Below are positions 28,050 through 36,466 of a stretch of 64,000 nt of DNA, in pieces. The DNA lies in the NCBI GenBank assembly GCA_033344775.1, contig JAWPMT010000004.1, positions 310,001-374,000 on the forward strand. Reading direction: 5' to 3'. Numbering within the stretch: the first letter of the stretch is position 1; the number at the start of each line of letters is the position of its first letter. The translations under genes and the position numbers were made by a program. The notes beneath the pieces are model-generated. The model searched no databases, was not told the DNA's origin, and worked only from the letters and a program-made list of their open reading frames with translations. Source of the stretch: Cytophagales bacterium. GTDB taxonomy: Bacteria; Bacteroidota; Bacteroidia; Cytophagales; Cyclobacteriaceae.

Positions 28050-28976
28050 ATGAGTCAGCCGCTTTTAAGTATTTGTATAACCACCTACAATCGCCCAGAA
28101 ATTACTTGTGAATTATTAAGTAAGCTGTATTACGATGCCCGAATAGAATACCTTTTGGTTGATGATGGGTCACTCGCTGAGCATGTAACAACAGTGAAAG
28201 ATTTCATTGCATTCAGCGATCTATCGGTCACACTACTTGAGAAAACAAATGGCGGAAAACTCTCTGCACTTGTATTTGCACTTAGGCATGCAAGCGGGAT
28301 GTACTTTACCGATCTGGACTCGGATGATATAATGGAAAAAAAGCATATTATGAATATGATCCAAGGTATTGAAGAAGCGAATCGCTTGAGAAATGAAAAC
28401 TCTGCAATTGTGGGAATATGTGGGATTTCTGAAACTTCTGCTGGTGTGACTTTTGGAGATTCTTTTCCCTCTCACTTAAAACTTGGCTCTTACATCGCGA
28501 TGAGGCTCGATGATCAGGTATGGGGAAACAAGGTTGAGGTCATACTAACCAAAGTACTACAAAATATTCCTGTCCAGTTCTTTGAAGGAGAGCATCGTAT
28601 TCCTACCAACGTCCTTTGGTTTTCATTAGATGATCGCCTTCTTCTGTTTATCAATCTCCCTTTTGAAACCTATTTTCCTAACGGACATGATAATATCACA
28701 AAAAACATCAGAAGGATTCAATCCACCTCTCCCAATGGAACAAGAAGTTATCATAAAATGATTCTTCAAAAGAAGAAATATTACAAACGAAATATGCCTT
28801 ACCTCAGAGCCATCGTAAATTATCAACGATTCAGCTGGCATGGTGCCAAACCATTTTTTGAAAAGGACTTACCCATTATCGACCGCCTTTTGATAATACT
28901 CTCCTCTCCCCTTGGGTTTGCACTGTTTTGCTGGGATCGGTTTTGCTTGAAAATTGCTACAATCCGCCAGCTATGA
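28050..28976 (+). CDS. GT2 family glycosyltransferase
   Basis: The 308-residue GT-A enzyme opens with LLSICITTYNRPEITCELLS (residues ~4-23) and has the DDGS nucleotide-binding motif at residues ~37-40. The metal-binding DLDSDD stretch (FTDLDSDDIM, residues ~90-99) follows. The C-terminal half ends with a hydrophobic segment (IDRLLIILSSPLGFALFCW) that may rest on the membrane. The start is the ATG at 28050, 12 bp after the previous gene. It probably adds one sugar in the repeat-unit assembly. Confidence 0.85.
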   Translation: MSQPLLSICITTYNRPEITCELLSKLYYDARIEYLLVDDGSLAEHVTTVKDFIAFSDLSVTLLEKTNGGKLSALVFALRHASGMYFTDLDSDDIMEKKHIMNMIQGIEEANRLRNENSAIVGICGISETSAGVTFGDSFPSHLKLGSYIAMRLDDQVWGNKVEVILTKVLQNIPVQFFEGEHRIPTNVLWFSLDDRLLLFINLPFETYFPNGHDNITKNIRRIQSTSPNGTRSYHKMILQKKKYYKRNMPYLRAIVNYQRFSWHGAKPFFEKDLPIIDRLLIILSSPLGFALFCWDRFCLKIATIRQL

Positions 28977-29105
28977 ACTGTAATCTTTCAGCATCTTTTC
29001 TATACAGGGATCATGTGAACATGACAGCCCAAGCCCTTCAATCACTCAATGGTCTCTTAGTCAATAAGAATTATGTCTCTAACTTTCTCGTTGAATAAGT
29101 CATTA

Positions 29106-30308
29106 ATGAAAAGGGTGCTTTGTGTTGGGAATTACTTTTATCCTAAAGGTGGTTCAGATCGGTATTTCATCAACCTCGTACAATTATTAAATGAAAAGGG
29201 GTATTCTGCTATTCCATTTACCACGAGTCACAAGCTCAATGAAACCAGTAAGTGGTCTTCGTATTTTTTACCGCCCAATAGTACTGATCATTACAGTTTA
29301 ACCAGTAGCATTAATCTGTTCCATTCCAGAGCAGCCCAAAAAAGCATCAGAAATCTATTATCTCGGGAAACCGTGAACATCGCTCACCTGAATATTTATT
29401 CGCAGTTTTCTAGTTCCATTCTGGCACCCTTAAAGGAATCGGGCATTCCAATAGTTCAAACCTTACATGATTACAAACCAGTCTGCCCTACCTACTCTTT
29501 CTACCGTCAGGAAAAAATCTGTGAAGCATGTGGAACAGGTTCAAATTGGCAGGTGATCACAAAAAAATGCAACCGAGGTTCCTATTTGAGAAGTTTTGCT
29601 ACCCTTGCAGAGAGCTATTTTGCCCAATATAAAGGCAGTATAAAATCCATCAACCACTTTATTTCAGTATGTGAATTTCAGCGACAAAAACTGCTACAAT
29701 ACAACATACTTCCTGAAGAATCAATTACCACTATTCCAAATTTCATTGACACGAAATACTTCTCGCCAACCGGGAAAAAGGGACAATATTTACTTTATTT
29801 CGGACGTGTGGAGGAATACAAAGGGCTGCATACACTCATCAATGCTGTAGCTCCATTAAAACATATCAACCTGGTGATAGCCGGTGAAGGGTCTGTTAAA
29901 GAAGAATTACAAGAAAAAGTCACACATCAAAACCTGAATCACATCACTTTTTTACCTTTTCAACAAAACCAGGCTTTGTTGGATTTAATATCGGGTGCAT
30001 TATGTACAGTAATACCCTCGAAGGTGTATGAATTATGCCCTATGTCTATTTTGGAATCCTTTGCCCTGGAAAAGATGGTTATTGGCACTAATGAAGGAGG
30101 CATCCCTGAGTTGATCACAGATCAGCAAAACGGCCTTCTGTTCAAATCCGATGACGAGTTTGATCTAAGGGCAAAAATTGTTTCCGCATTTGATAAGAAG
30201 CAGAATACCATAGCTATGGGTGTGGAAGGCAGAAAAACAGTGGAGGAAAAGTACAATATCCATCGACATTATGAAGCGCTGCAGAAAGTATATAATTACC
30301 TTTCTTAA
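29106..30308 (+). CDS. GT4 glycosyltransferase with Cys-rich insert
   Basis: I start this 400-residue protein at the ATG at 29106 (MKRVLCVGNYFYPKGGSDRY), which puts the first Rossmann strand at the N-terminus; an ATG at 29073 would add 11 residues. The N-domain carries the typical HDYKPVCPTYSFYRQEKICE and CGTG Cys cluster of a GT4 subfamily, probably a zinc site. The C-domain has LLYFGRVEEYKGLHTLINAV and PSKVYELCPMSILESFALEK with the E-x7-E pattern. Length is normal. It lies in the same plus-strand run as the GT2 gene, after 129 bp without a gene. Confidence 0.87.
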   Translation: MKRVLCVGNYFYPKGGSDRYFINLVQLLNEKGYSAIPFTTSHKLNETSKWSSYFLPPNSTDHYSLTSSINLFHSRAAQKSIRNLLSRETVNIAHLNIYSQFSSSILAPLKESGIPIVQTLHDYKPVCPTYSFYRQEKICEACGTGSNWQVITKKCNRGSYLRSFATLAESYFAQYKGSIKSINHFISVCEFQRQKLLQYNILPEESITTIPNFIDTKYFSPTGKKGQYLLYFGRVEEYKGLHTLINAVAPLKHINLVIAGEGSVKEELQEKVTHQNLNHITFLPFQQNQALLDLISGALCTVIPSKVYELCPMSILESFALEKMVIGTNEGGIPELITDQQNGLLFKSDDEFDLRAKIVSAFDKKQNTIAMGVEGRKTVEEKYNIHRHYEALQKVYNYLS

Positions 30309-30370
30309 GAACCTAATGCGACAGATTATCTCATGTTATCTCAAATTTGACCTATCTTGAAGTAGTACAG

Positions 30371-31534
30371 ATGTCCGCTAAAAAAATAGCATTTGTTTTG
30401 ACTTCCCTTCGTAAGGGCGGAGCTGAGGGGAAGGCTCACAAAATCATGAAAGCGTTGGCTCCTCACTTTCAAATCGAACTCTTCTTATTTAATAAGGTCA
30501 TCGATTATGAGATCCCGCCAAACGTTAAAGTTCATTCTTTAGGCAGTGCGCTTTCGCTACTCAAAGATTCATGGCGACAGTTACCGATCATCATTTTCAG
30601 ACTCTTATACTATACTAGAAAACATAAAATTGATATCACCTATGCCTTCGACTATGTCCCCAATTTGATCTGTATACTGAACAAGGTCCTCGGCTGGAGA
30701 GGAAAGGTAATCATCAACCATATCAATAATCATGAACTTGAATTGGAAACCTACAGCTTACTCAAAAAGAATTGGATCATATTTTCCATTAAGCGGTTTT
30801 ATCCGTTTTCAAATCAAATTGTAATACCTTCCATGGGTCTGATGAAGAGTTTAGTCCATCAAATCAAAATCGATCATAGTAAGCTTACCTACATTCCTAA
30901 CCCTGTGGACATGGCTCAAATTTCACAATTATCGAAGGAACCTTTGCCAACGCATATAATAGTTCCTACAGATTTCGTTTTTATTCATGTGGGCCACTTT
31001 GGTCGTGCCAAGAATCACGACTTGCTAATCCGTGCCTTTGCTCAATTACAATGTCACGACTGTCAATTGTGGTTGATTGGAAGAGGAACAGATAACGAGT
31101 ACCTAAAAAACCTTATCGACGAATTACAATTGGAGAATAAAGTTCTGGTCTTGGGAGAAGTCAGTAATCCATTTCCTTACCTGGTGAAAGCTGATTGTCT
31201 AACGCTATCCTCGGACTATGAGGGGTCACCCAATGTCTTGCTGGAAGCACTCGCATGTAAACTACCTGTAATAGCTACTGATTGTGATTATGGCCCCAGA
31301 GAAATTCTCTCTGCTTCTCCGGTATCAGCAGCTCCTGCAACGTTCGATGATATTGAAATCGTAAAGCATGGCATTCTTGTCCCCGTGGGAAATATTTCTT
31401 TATTCACCAAAGCCATGCATCATGCGCTCAACAACCCTGAATTGATGGCTACGTTTGCAGAATTGGCTTTATCAAGAGTGCAAGCATTTAATATAGGAAA
31501 TAATGTGAAAACCTATATCGAGTTAATTCGCTAA
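30371..31534 (+). CDS. GT4 glycosyltransferase
   Basis: The 387-residue protein starts at the ATG at 30371 (MSAKKIAFVLTSLRKGGAEG); a TTG 24 nt upstream adds a doubtful leader. The N-domain has the GGAEG donor-loop motif and the C-domain has FVFIHVGHFGRAKNHDLLIR and SSDYEGSPNVLLEALACKLP with the E-x7-E motif. It resembles N-acetylgalactosamine or galactose transferases of capsule loci, but specificity cannot be read. It is the last plus-strand gene of the glycan region. The next ~300 bp (31535-31834) hold no gene that I can support. Confidence 0.87.
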   Translation: MSAKKIAFVLTSLRKGGAEGKAHKIMKALAPHFQIELFLFNKVIDYEIPPNVKVHSLGSALSLLKDSWRQLPIIIFRLLYYTRKHKIDITYAFDYVPNLICILNKVLGWRGKVIINHINNHELELETYSLLKKNWIIFSIKRFYPFSNQIVIPSMGLMKSLVHQIKIDHSKLTYIPNPVDMAQISQLSKEPLPTHIIVPTDFVFIHVGHFGRAKNHDLLIRAFAQLQCHDCQLWLIGRGTDNEYLKNLIDELQLENKVLVLGEVSNPFPYLVKADCLTLSSDYEGSPNVLLEALACKLPVIATDCDYGPREILSASPVSAAPATFDDIEIVKHGILVPVGNISLFTKAMHHALNNPELMATFAELALSRVQAFNIGNNVKTYIELIR

Positions 31535-31789
31535 GTCACTTTTTCTCTACAACTCGTCAAGCCTTCTGGCCATACTCCCGACACAGGGTTTTAATTGCAT
31601 GTTGGCAGATATGAATATTTCAAAATAACATCAAACACATTGATTTTTTCATTGATTGTTCTTTATCAGAGTCCAATTGAATTCTTAATTCACGAATCAC
31701 AGATACCAGATTCCGCTCTGGGGTGTTGAAGTCGCATTGGCGGTCCGAGCGGTTTTCCGCATCGTTGAATCCTTCCGACTACATATTTT

Positions 31790-31811
31790 AAGCTTTCCTG
31801 TTAGGAGGCTT
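31790..31811. terminator. Imperfect hairpin, possible decayed terminator
   Basis: AAGCTTTCCT and AGGAGGCTT flank a 3-nt loop and can form a ~9-bp imperfect stem. It lies just 3' of the decayed OmpA gene on the minus strand and ~250 bp after the last plus-strand glycosyltransferase gene, so it could end either. The T tract is weak on both sides. Confidence 0.4.
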
Positions 31812-31834
31812 TCACTTCGAATAATAATCCCTGA

Positions 31835-32425
31835 TTAGTAAGTAGTCACCTTAAACTCCGTTCTTCTAGTACGTTGATGTTCTTCATTGGTACAAGGAAC
31901 GTCATTTGCACAATCATTCACCAGTGATTTTTCGCCATTACCCTTGGCGACAATGCGATTAGAGGCAATTCCCTTACTAATGATATTGCTGAATTAGCCC
32001 GGCGCTGAGAATGTCTTTTGTTGTAAAGTCTGATCCCCTTGAATCGGTATGTGAACTCAACTCAATGGCAGCATCCGGTCGGATATCGGCTTTGTTTAAT
32101 CATAGAAGATCTTCTTCAATTCGATGGCTTTGTTCCGTTCTATCTCTCTTAGTGGCACTATCCAGAAAACTTCCCCATATTTATCATCATCCGAAAATCG
32201 ATCTACATGCTCTGCGAAGTATTGTCGTTTAGCTCCGGCTACATCATAAGTTAAGTGGGGTTGAATGACATATTCAAAAGTATCTACATCGATATCCCGC
32301 GGAGTATGTGAAGCTCCAGTTAAAGGATCGAGCACAATGATATGTGGCTTGGGAATCAACTCCCGAGTCACCTCATCAACCGCAATTACCTTAGCCAATA
32401 ATTCCAGTCTTCGCATAAAAATCAA
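31835..32425 (-). pseudogene. Decayed OmpA-family outer-membrane protein gene
   Basis: An open frame of 109 codons from 32425 ends in ELKKIFYD and stops at 32096. OmpA-domain sequence then continues in other frames: LNKADIRPDAA, IELSSHTDSRGSD, then YNKRHSQRRANSA, then IISKGIASNRIVAKGNGEKS and VNDCANDVPCTNEEHQR to a stop at 31835. These pieces are the ordered motifs of one peptidoglycan-binding OmpA C-domain, with at least three frame changes and a deletion of the segment between RPDAA and IEL. The 5' half resembles the small beta-sandwich that precedes OmpA in Bacteroidetes proteins with TPR and PD40 repeats. The gene is dead, and the upstream repeats are missing. Confidence 0.8.
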
Positions 32426-32493
32426 TGAAGATAAATTATCCAGGCATTTAGAGGACCAACCTCCTTAATTCTTCAATATGTGATTTCAGAATC

Positions 32494-32712
32494 ATAGGAT
32501 GAAGAGGATCCAATATGAACCCCCATCATCTAGCCTATGACACAATAGCAGTGTCCGGGAAGCGACCTGAATAATTCACTGCCCCCTTACACCTGTTTGT
32601 GAAGTCAGCAAATTAGTTATCGGCAAATCCAAAGGTTAGGTTTTTCGGTAGAATCGCCAAAATTCAGGGTAGAACAGAATTAAAAACCGGTAGGCTTGAC
32701 TGGGAGTATGTC
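32494..32712. repeat. Copy 2 of the ~220-bp dispersed intergenic repeat
   Basis: It aligns with 3571-3790 in the same orientation, from ATAGGAT at the left end to a shared GT(A)CTCAG/GTATGTCAG end. It includes the hairpin GACACAATAGCAGTGTC, which keeps the stem of copy 1. It lies 69 bp upstream of the decayed OmpA gene and 101 bp beyond the stop of the SPFH gene. Both copies contain stops in all useful frames, so it is not a conserved protein. Confidence 0.75.
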
Positions 32713-32813
32713 AGCCAGAGCAAATTGTGCTATAAGGTATTCCACTCAAAGACTTCCCATTGATGATGGGTATCTTTTGGGGCTATTCCAACACATCGAA
32801 AGATCAACCCAAC

Positions 32814-33722
32814 TTACCTGTTAGCCGTCGAATCTGGCACATCTCCATTTAAGATAATCGGTAAACTTTCATCTGTACCAAGTAGGATCAACTTGGAATT
32901 GGGTGATTGTGAGAGTTTCTCAGTTACCTCCAGGCCTCGCCATTTCAAAATCGGAATATTCGAAATGGTCTGAAATGTATCAATACCTCCTGCTTCTATT
33001 CGCTTTCTATTGGCTTCTTGTTGCGCCGATTTCAAGATGTATTCGTAGGTAAGGTATTCTTGTTCTGCCACGATTTTCTTTTCAATCCGATCCGATACCT
33101 GATCTGGCAACCGAATGTTTTTGATGAACAGGTTTTCAAAGATGATGTAGGTATTGGCTTTACCTTCATCTAAAAGCAGGGTATCGATGATGACTTGATC
33201 GTTGATTTGCGAAAGGACCGAATCAGAAACAATCAATTGAATCTCTCTCCTATCGGTACTATATAATCCCTCCAGGTCATAGGAACTGATGATGTTTCGC
33301 GTACGTGCTTCAACTTCAGGAATGACGACTTTTTCAGCGTAGCGAGGACCTATGAATTTATGAAGAATACCCAGGTTCTCAACATTGGGACTAAATCGCA
33401 CAGAAATCTCTGTTTCAACCATTAACCCATCTTTGGTCAATACGGTTAACAACCTGCTCTCTTCACGTAATCGAACATCGTAGATGTACATGTAATCCCA
33501 GGGCCAAATGACATTAAGTCCTTCCTTATAGTGCTGTTCAGTCACGGTTCCCCCACCAAATGTCCTGTAAAGCACACCTGCTTGCCCGGGATAGATCAAG
33601 ATGAATATTCGTGGTGCGAAATACAGCACGAACAGTAACAAGATCATGAATAGAACGGTGATCGAAAGTAAATGTCTCCTGACTTTCAGCTTTGCTTTCT
33701 TTACTTGGTTTCCTTTAGACAT
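32814..33722 (-). CDS. SPFH/Band-7 (prohibitin-like) membrane protein
   Basis: The 302-residue protein has a basic N-terminus, one transmembrane helix (residues ~16-38) and an SPFH domain (residues ~40-220), with IYPGQAGVLYRTFGGGT, EGLNVIWPWDYMYIYDVRL and LTKDGLMVETEISVRFSP. A helical C-terminus (VAEQEYLTYEYILKSAQQEA) follows. SPFH proteins form membrane microdomain rings and often scaffold or regulate other membrane complexes. It overlaps the cyclic-peptide exporter gene by 8 nt, so the two are translationally linked. A role as a partner of the exporter, or in protecting the producer membrane, is inference; SPFH is not a standard NRPS-cluster gene. Confidence 0.85.
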   Translation of the reverse strand: MSKGNQVKKAKLKVRRHLLSITVLFMILLLFVLYFAPRIFILIYPGQAGVLYRTFGGGTVTEQHYKEGLNVIWPWDYMYIYDVRLREESRLLTVLTKDGLMVETEISVRFSPNVENLGILHKFIGPRYAEKVVIPEVEARTRNIISSYDLEGLYSTDRREIQLIVSDSVLSQINDQVIIDTLLLDEGKANTYIIFENLFIKNIRLPDQVSDRIEKKIVAEQEYLTYEYILKSAQQEANRKRIEAGGIDTFQTISNIPILKWRGLEVTEKLSQSPNSKLILLGTDESLPIILNGDVPDSTANR

Positions 33723-35367
33723 GATCTCCGTTAGAATCAGTTGAAATCAATTTACCATCCAATAATTTATACCAGCTATCAGCTACATCAAAATATTGGT
33801 CATCGTGTGTTACCACAATCAGGGTCTTACCAAGTTTCTTCATTTCAGGTAATAACTCGGTGTAAAAGTACTTTTTAAATCCAGGATCCTGATCGGCTGC
33901 CACTTCATCAAATACATAAACTGGTCGATCTTCCAAGATAGCTATAACCAAAGAAAGACGTTTCCTCTGACCGGTAGATAGGTTCAAATCCGTAATTCGA
34001 TCTTCAATGATCTGTGTTTTTTCTGAGATCTGCATCTTCCGAAGCAATTCATTTACTCGTTCCTGATCTATTTCCCTCAGTCCGAACAACCGGTCAAAGA
34101 GATGGAAATCAGTAAAAATGATCGAAAGCATCTCGCGATATCGCTGATAGTTGTCCCTGGTAACATTTTGCCCATCTACCTGCAATTTTCCACTCTCCGG
34201 ATAGTATAATCCACAGATCAGCTTCAATAAGGTAGACTTACCTGAACCATTTCCCCCAGTAATAAAGGTCAATTGTCCTTTCGGTATGATCAGGCTGATC
34301 GGGCCAATATGAAAACCATCTGACTCGTAGCGTCGGGGGTATTCAAATTGCAGGTTTTCGAGACGAATTTCCTTTTCTAAATCAAATGGCTTCAGAGGTG
34401 TTTTAGGGCGATCTTCTTCAGTTTCCTGCTCGTCGGAATTCAATTCATTTTCAATCTTCTTTTCGAGGTTGTGGATGTTATAAGCTGCGTGGTTCGCCTC
34501 CAACAAAGCTGGTACGGCACCAATTACTGCAGTTATCGGGCCAATGATGAAGAGTATAGCCGCCGAAATTTTCACGATATTGGGATTTGCCGTTTGGCTT
34601 AATACCGGAATGATGAAAATAACGCTAATCAACATGACGTAAAACAAGCTCTCAGTAACCAATTGACTGGTGATATTGGCAAATCTGGCCTTGACACGCA
34701 ACCTATTTACAGCCCTGGCAACATCCGAATAGTCTTGAAATGCGTCTTCGTTTTTTCGCTTATTTACCTTTAATTCTTTGAACCCCGAAAGAATGCCAGA
34801 TAAAGCATGAAAAAAGGCCGTATCCTTTTTCGAGGCTGCTCTAAAAATACTGTCTGACCGTTTACTAGATCTGAAAAAACTAATAGTCCCCAAAACGATC
34901 ACTGCCAAGATGATGAACAAGGCAGGGATGGACATCATTGCGATATAGACAAAGGAAAAAATCACAAGAATAGCCGCCTGAAACGCCCTGGCTACTACAA
35001 ATGATGCAGAAGCAATGTCCTGGGTATCATTGGTGATCCTTGCATAAACTTCCGAATCACCCAGTTCCTCGACCATCTGCAATTCACCATTACGGATTTT
35101 ATTTATAATCCTTACCCGTATTCGTTCCAGAATGTCCTGAACCTGTTGTGTGCTTTCCCTTAAGACATATCGTTGCGTCACCAAAAACAGTGAAACGCTG
35201 ATGATACTGGCAATAAATAACAACGTGTTATCATCATCGGCATGTTCACTTGCCTTATTGACAATAACCAACAGGAAAGCATTACTCACTCCTGAGATTA
35301 CTCCCATGATGACCAATGTAATCGCTGATGAGTCAGATTCCTTACGCAGAAGGTCAAGTACGTTCAT
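33715..35367 (-). CDS. Cyclic-peptide export ABC transporter (SyrD/PvdE type)
   Basis: The 550-residue half-transporter is fused permease plus ATPase. About six hydrophobic helices occupy residues ~15-300. The nucleotide-binding domain has Walker A FITGGNGSGKSTLL (~368-381), signature DLNLSTGQRKRLS (~457-469), Walker B RPVYVFDEVAADQDP (~478-492) and the H-loop VVTHD (~519). The short ATPase domain and N-terminal permease match the cyclic-peptide transporter family found in syringomycin and pyoverdine loci. It would move the NRPS product or a precursor to the periplasm. It lies downstream of the NRPS genes on the same strand. Confidence 0.88.
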   Translation of the reverse strand: MNVLDLLRKESDSSAITLVIMGVISGVSNAFLLVIVNKASEHADDDNTLLFIASIISVSLFLVTQRYVLRESTQQVQDILERIRVRIINKIRNGELQMVEELGDSEVYARITNDTQDIASASFVVARAFQAAILVIFSFVYIAMMSIPALFIILAVIVLGTISFFRSSKRSDSIFRAASKKDTAFFHALSGILSGFKELKVNKRKNEDAFQDYSDVARAVNRLRVKARFANITSQLVTESLFYVMLISVIFIIPVLSQTANPNIVKISAAILFIIGPITAVIGAVPALLEANHAAYNIHNLEKKIENELNSDEQETEEDRPKTPLKPFDLEKEIRLENLQFEYPRRYESDGFHIGPISLIIPKGQLTFITGGNGSGKSTLLKLICGLYYPESGKLQVDGQNVTRDNYQRYREMLSIIFTDFHLFDRLFGLREIDQERVNELLRKMQISEKTQIIEDRITDLNLSTGQRKRLSLVIAILEDRPVYVFDEVAADQDPGFKKYFYTELLPEMKKLGKTLIVVTHDDQYFDVADSWYKLLDGKLISTDSNGDHV

Positions 35368-35379
35368 CTAGAGGCTATT

Positions 35380-35402
35380 AATACTCGTTCAGAAAGAGTA
35401 TT
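35380..35402. promoter_or_regulatory. Inverted repeat before the exporter gene
   Basis: AATACTC and GAGTATT (7-bp perfect arms, 9-nt spacer) lie 13-35 nt upstream of the exporter ATG at 35367. There is no T tract, so it is more likely an operator or mRNA structure than a terminator. Confidence 0.4.
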
Positions 35403-35440
35403 TTATGGTTAGGTGCCACTCTTTTCGGTTAGGCAGTATA

Positions 35441-35470
35441 AATAAAAATGCCCCTCCATTGAAGGGGCAT
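35441..35470 (-). terminator. Rho-independent terminator after the small membrane protein gene
   Basis: On the minus strand an 8-bp perfect stem (ATGCCCCT / AGGGGCAT, loop of 7) is followed by a TTTTTATT tract. It ends the DUF697/56-aa-protein transcript, so the exporter-SPFH pair needs read-through or its own promoter. Confidence 0.8.
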
Positions 35471-35529
35471 GATATAATATATTGTGATTACTTCATTGAA
35501 ATTAAAAACCAATCAGCAGTCAGACCAAC

Positions 35530-35700
35530 TCACTCTTGATCAGCTTTGGAAAACAGAATCCCTACAAAGCCTACTACCAACGGTGTGAACAACAATGATA
35601 ATATTAACATCAAATAGAAACCACCGTTTCGATTGTCCAATAATTTCGCCACGAGAACACATAGCAATACGTAGACCACCGGGAATAATATGCTTAACAT
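35530..35700 (-). CDS. 56-residue two-helix membrane protein
   Basis: The short gene reads MLSILFPVVYVLLCVLVAKL, then LDNRNGGFYLMLILSLLF and TPLVVGFVGILFSKADQE. It has two transmembrane helices (residues ~3-20 and ~28-50) joined by a polar loop with a GGFY turn. Small proteins with a G-x-x-x-LSLLxTPL pattern are common in Bacteroidetes and have no known function. The start at 35700 is 52 bp from the DUF697 stop, and a terminator follows 60 bp after its own stop, so the two genes form a unit inside the peptide cluster. An immunity or exporter-accessory role is possible; nothing in the sequence proves it. Confidence 0.7.
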   Translation of the reverse strand: MLSILFPVVYVLLCVLVAKLLDNRNGGFYLMLILSLLFTPLVVGFVGILFSKADQE

Positions 35701-35752
35701 AGGGTCAACCGTTGACTATTTTCAATAAATATCAATGGAAATCTGAATTCGC

Positions 35753-36289
35753 TTAAGCTGCAGCGGTCTTCTCCTCGGTCTTTTCATCAACGAGCCCCTG
35801 ATAATGATCTTTTACCGCGTCGGCATCAAAATTCAATAGGTTTCCACCAGAAGCAAAGTGCATGTGAAAGATTTTTCCTACCGCGTAAGTTGAAGCACCA
35901 AAATAAGCAGGAGAAGCCAATGCACCTAATACTGTGCCCAGGCCTGGGATTAATTTCAATGCGCTCGCTCCAAGAGCTGAAAAAGTACTTGCTGGTGCAG
36001 CAGTAATTAAAGAAGTAATGGCCACTTTCAGCTTGTTATTATTCAATGACTGTCCGTGTGCCTGACCGATGGAATGAACCATTTTCGCTTGAATTCCAAC
36101 CAGTGTGACCAAATCCAAACCAGGTACAGGAACCAAAGCGGCTGCGGCTGCAACACCAGAGTGGGTATTAATGATACCAGAAGGATCTACAGATGTAGAG
36201 CTTGCATCGGTACCAGTCGCAGCATCTGTACCAGCTGATGCTTGTGTAGTCTGATCTGCGCTATCTGCTTTTGAATTTTGCTTTGCCAT
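35753..36289 (-). CDS. DUF697/YcjF-like membrane-associated protein
   Basis: The 178-residue protein has a low-complexity polar N-terminus rich in Ala, Thr, Ser and Asp (residues ~1-40), then the DUF697 core: HSGVAAAAALVPVPGLDLVT, LVGIQAKMVHSIGQAHGQSL, ALGASALKLIPGLGTVLGAL. There are two to three amphipathic or hydrophobic helices and no GTPase domain. In other bacteria DUF697 follows Era-like GTPases and associates with the inner membrane. Its role in this peptide cluster is unknown. A −7 box lies 29 nt upstream, suggesting its own promoter. Confidence 0.78.
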   Translation of the reverse strand: MAKQNSKADSADQTTQASAGTDAATGTDASSTSVDPSGIINTHSGVAAAAALVPVPGLDLVTLVGIQAKMVHSIGQAHGQSLNNNKLKVAITSLITAAPASTFSALGASALKLIPGLGTVLGALASPAYFGASTYAVGKIFHMHFASGGNLLNFDADAVKDHYQGLVDEKTEEKTAAA

Positions 36290-36317
36290 GATATGTCTAT
36301 AAAGGATTATATGTTAA

Positions 36318-36325
36318 ACAAATCT
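36318..36325 (-). promoter_or_regulatory. Candidate Bacteroidetes −7 box
   Basis: On the minus strand TAGATTTG matches TAnnTTTG exactly, 29 nt upstream of the DUF697 start. A TTGAC-like element lies ~23 nt further upstream, slightly longer than the usual spacing. The 177-bp gap after the hydroxylase gene is the longest in the cluster, which supports an internal promoter. Confidence 0.5.
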
Positions 36326-36466
36326 ATTCAATTTTACCTTGATTCATGTCAATATGCCGTTTTTTTTCGAATATGATCCAGTTGCAAATCATATCTACTT
36401 TTTAACATTTTAAACACTATTTAGAGGCTTTCAACTAGTAAGAGGCAAGATAACCTTTTACAGACC

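Noticed and set aside
31720-31785. Possible complete tRNA before GAATCCTTCCGACTAC
   Set aside because: The 12-nt GAATCCTTCCGA matches the tRNA-like tail at 3933, but no acceptor, D-arm or anticodon arm can be folded around it; at most it is another remnant.
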